Made by a program: the position numbers and the translations under genes
Source of the DNA: a virus
DNA length: 25,620 nucleotides
Reading direction: 5' to 3' (one strand)
Virus record (IMG/VR): IMGVR_UViG_3300030116_002155
Coordinates: 1-25,620 of that record
In this document: positions 25,450-25,620 of the stretch, in pieces
How the letters are laid out: each line of letters opens with the position of its first letter
Position numbering within the stretch: the stretch's first letter is position 1
Notes under the pieces: model-generated
Told to the model about the DNA's origin: nothing
The model's input: the letters and a program-made list of their open reading frames with translations, nothing else
Databases searched by the model: none

Positions 25450-25488
25450 ATGGAAAATTGTAATTGTCCCTTTTGCATTTGTGAATAA
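25450..25488 (+). CDS. Possible 12-codon cysteine-rich mini-ORF
   Basis: ATG at 25450, one base after the endolysin stop, opens MENCNCPFCICE and stops at a TAA (25486-25488). Four cysteines in twelve residues are arranged C-x-C-x-x-C-x-C, very unlike chance codon use in this AT-rich DNA, and the start spacing matches that of other genes in the lysis cassette. It could be a real peptide that binds metal or a fortuitous ORF in an RNA leader. Too short for a firm call. Confidence 0.35.
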   Translation: MENCNCPFCICE

Positions 25489-25504
25489 CAAATAGAAATA
25501 AATA

Positions 25505-25530
25505 AAGGGGCCGCAAAGCCCCTTAATTAT
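25505..25530 (+). terminator. GC-rich hairpin terminator, possibly bidirectional
   Basis: AAGGGGC at 25505-25511 pairs exactly with GCCCCTT at 25518-25524 around a CGCAAA loop. On the + strand AATTATT follows; on the opposite strand the bases reached next are T-rich (complement of AAATAGAAATAAATA). It lies 56 bases after the endolysin and probably ends the late transcript; the T-rich tract on the reverse side fits a bidirectional terminator between converging units. Confidence 0.72.
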
Positions 25531-25531
25531 T

Positions 25532-25595
25532 ATAACTAACTCCCGCCAACCACTCATTTCCTCCGTTGGTGATCAACCCAACGAACGTTAGTTAT
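25532..25595. repeat. Nested inverted repeat in a GC-rich non-coding stretch
   Basis: ATAACTAAC at 25532-25540 and GTTAGTTAT at 25587-25595 are exact inverted copies that would close a large stem-loop. Inside, CGTTGG (25564-25569) and CCAACG (25578-25583) form a second hairpin whose loop contains the palindrome TGATCA. Bases 25541-25620 hold 38 G/C of 80 by hand count, clearly above the AT-rich genome. No ORF of useful length runs through it on either strand. It could be an RNA structure, a protein-binding or recombination site, or a terminal element; I do not recognise it. Confidence 0.45.
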
Positions 25596-25620
25596 CCGTC
25601 ACACGCTAAACAGTTTTCAT

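Noticed and set aside
1-25620. tRNA genes, CRISPR arrays, insertion sequences or integrase genes
   Set aside because: No cloverleaf-like segment, spaced repeats, transposase or recombinase motif was found by reading either strand.

Overview
This window is the late (structural and lysis) half of a tailed double-stranded DNA phage genome. All genes are on the + strand and tightly packed: gaps are mostly 0-60 bases, and neighbours are often joined by TAATG stop/start overlaps. The DNA is AT-rich. Almost no start codon has a Shine-Dalgarno sequence; starts instead sit in an A/T-rich context, very often of the form ATTATGGCA. That context, together with a Sec signal peptide ending SFSQ, suggests a host in the Bacteroidetes, probably a marine Flavobacteriia lineage. 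Several proteins (the large tail protein pair, the GNAT protein, the giant internal protein, the small basic proteins) match families I remember from uncultured marine phages. I could not run a search, so host and lineage are inferences.

Layout. Bases 1-4808 hold DNA packaging: the tail end of a gene that could be the small terminase subunit, the large terminase and the portal. Bases 4839-7507 hold a scaffold-like protein and the major capsid protein, closed by a strong UUCG-loop hairpin terminator. Bases 7577-10299 hold three probable head-completion or connector proteins, with a second long hairpin after the first of them. Bases 10306-14926 hold a two-gene tail hub/nozzle candidate whose first member carries cadherin-like domains. 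A GNAT acetyltransferase-like gene follows at 14931. Three genes at 15329-23128 look like internal or ejected virion proteins, the last being a 1887-residue protein with a PD-(D/E)XK nuclease-like motif in its middle. There is no sheath, tube or tape-measure gene that I recognise, so a short-tailed (podovirus-like) virion is most likely.

Bases 23135-24000 hold four tiny lysine/arginine-rich proteins in overlapping genes. Bases 24033-25448 form a probable lysis cassette: two paralogous one-pass membrane proteins flank an exported thioredoxin-like protein without a CxxC site, followed by an M15-type peptidase endolysin. After the endolysin come a 12-codon cysteine-rich mini-ORF, a GC-rich hairpin terminator and an unusually GC-rich inverted-repeat region that runs to the window edge.

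How it works together: the terminase pumps DNA through the portal into a scaffolded procapsid; connectors and nozzle complete the head and short tail; internal proteins are probably delivered with the genome at infection; the membrane proteins and peptidase release progeny. The points most worth a second look are the nuclease-like motif in the giant internal protein, the membrane/thioredoxin-like/membrane arrangement in the lysis cassette, the small basic gene cluster, and the structured 3' region.
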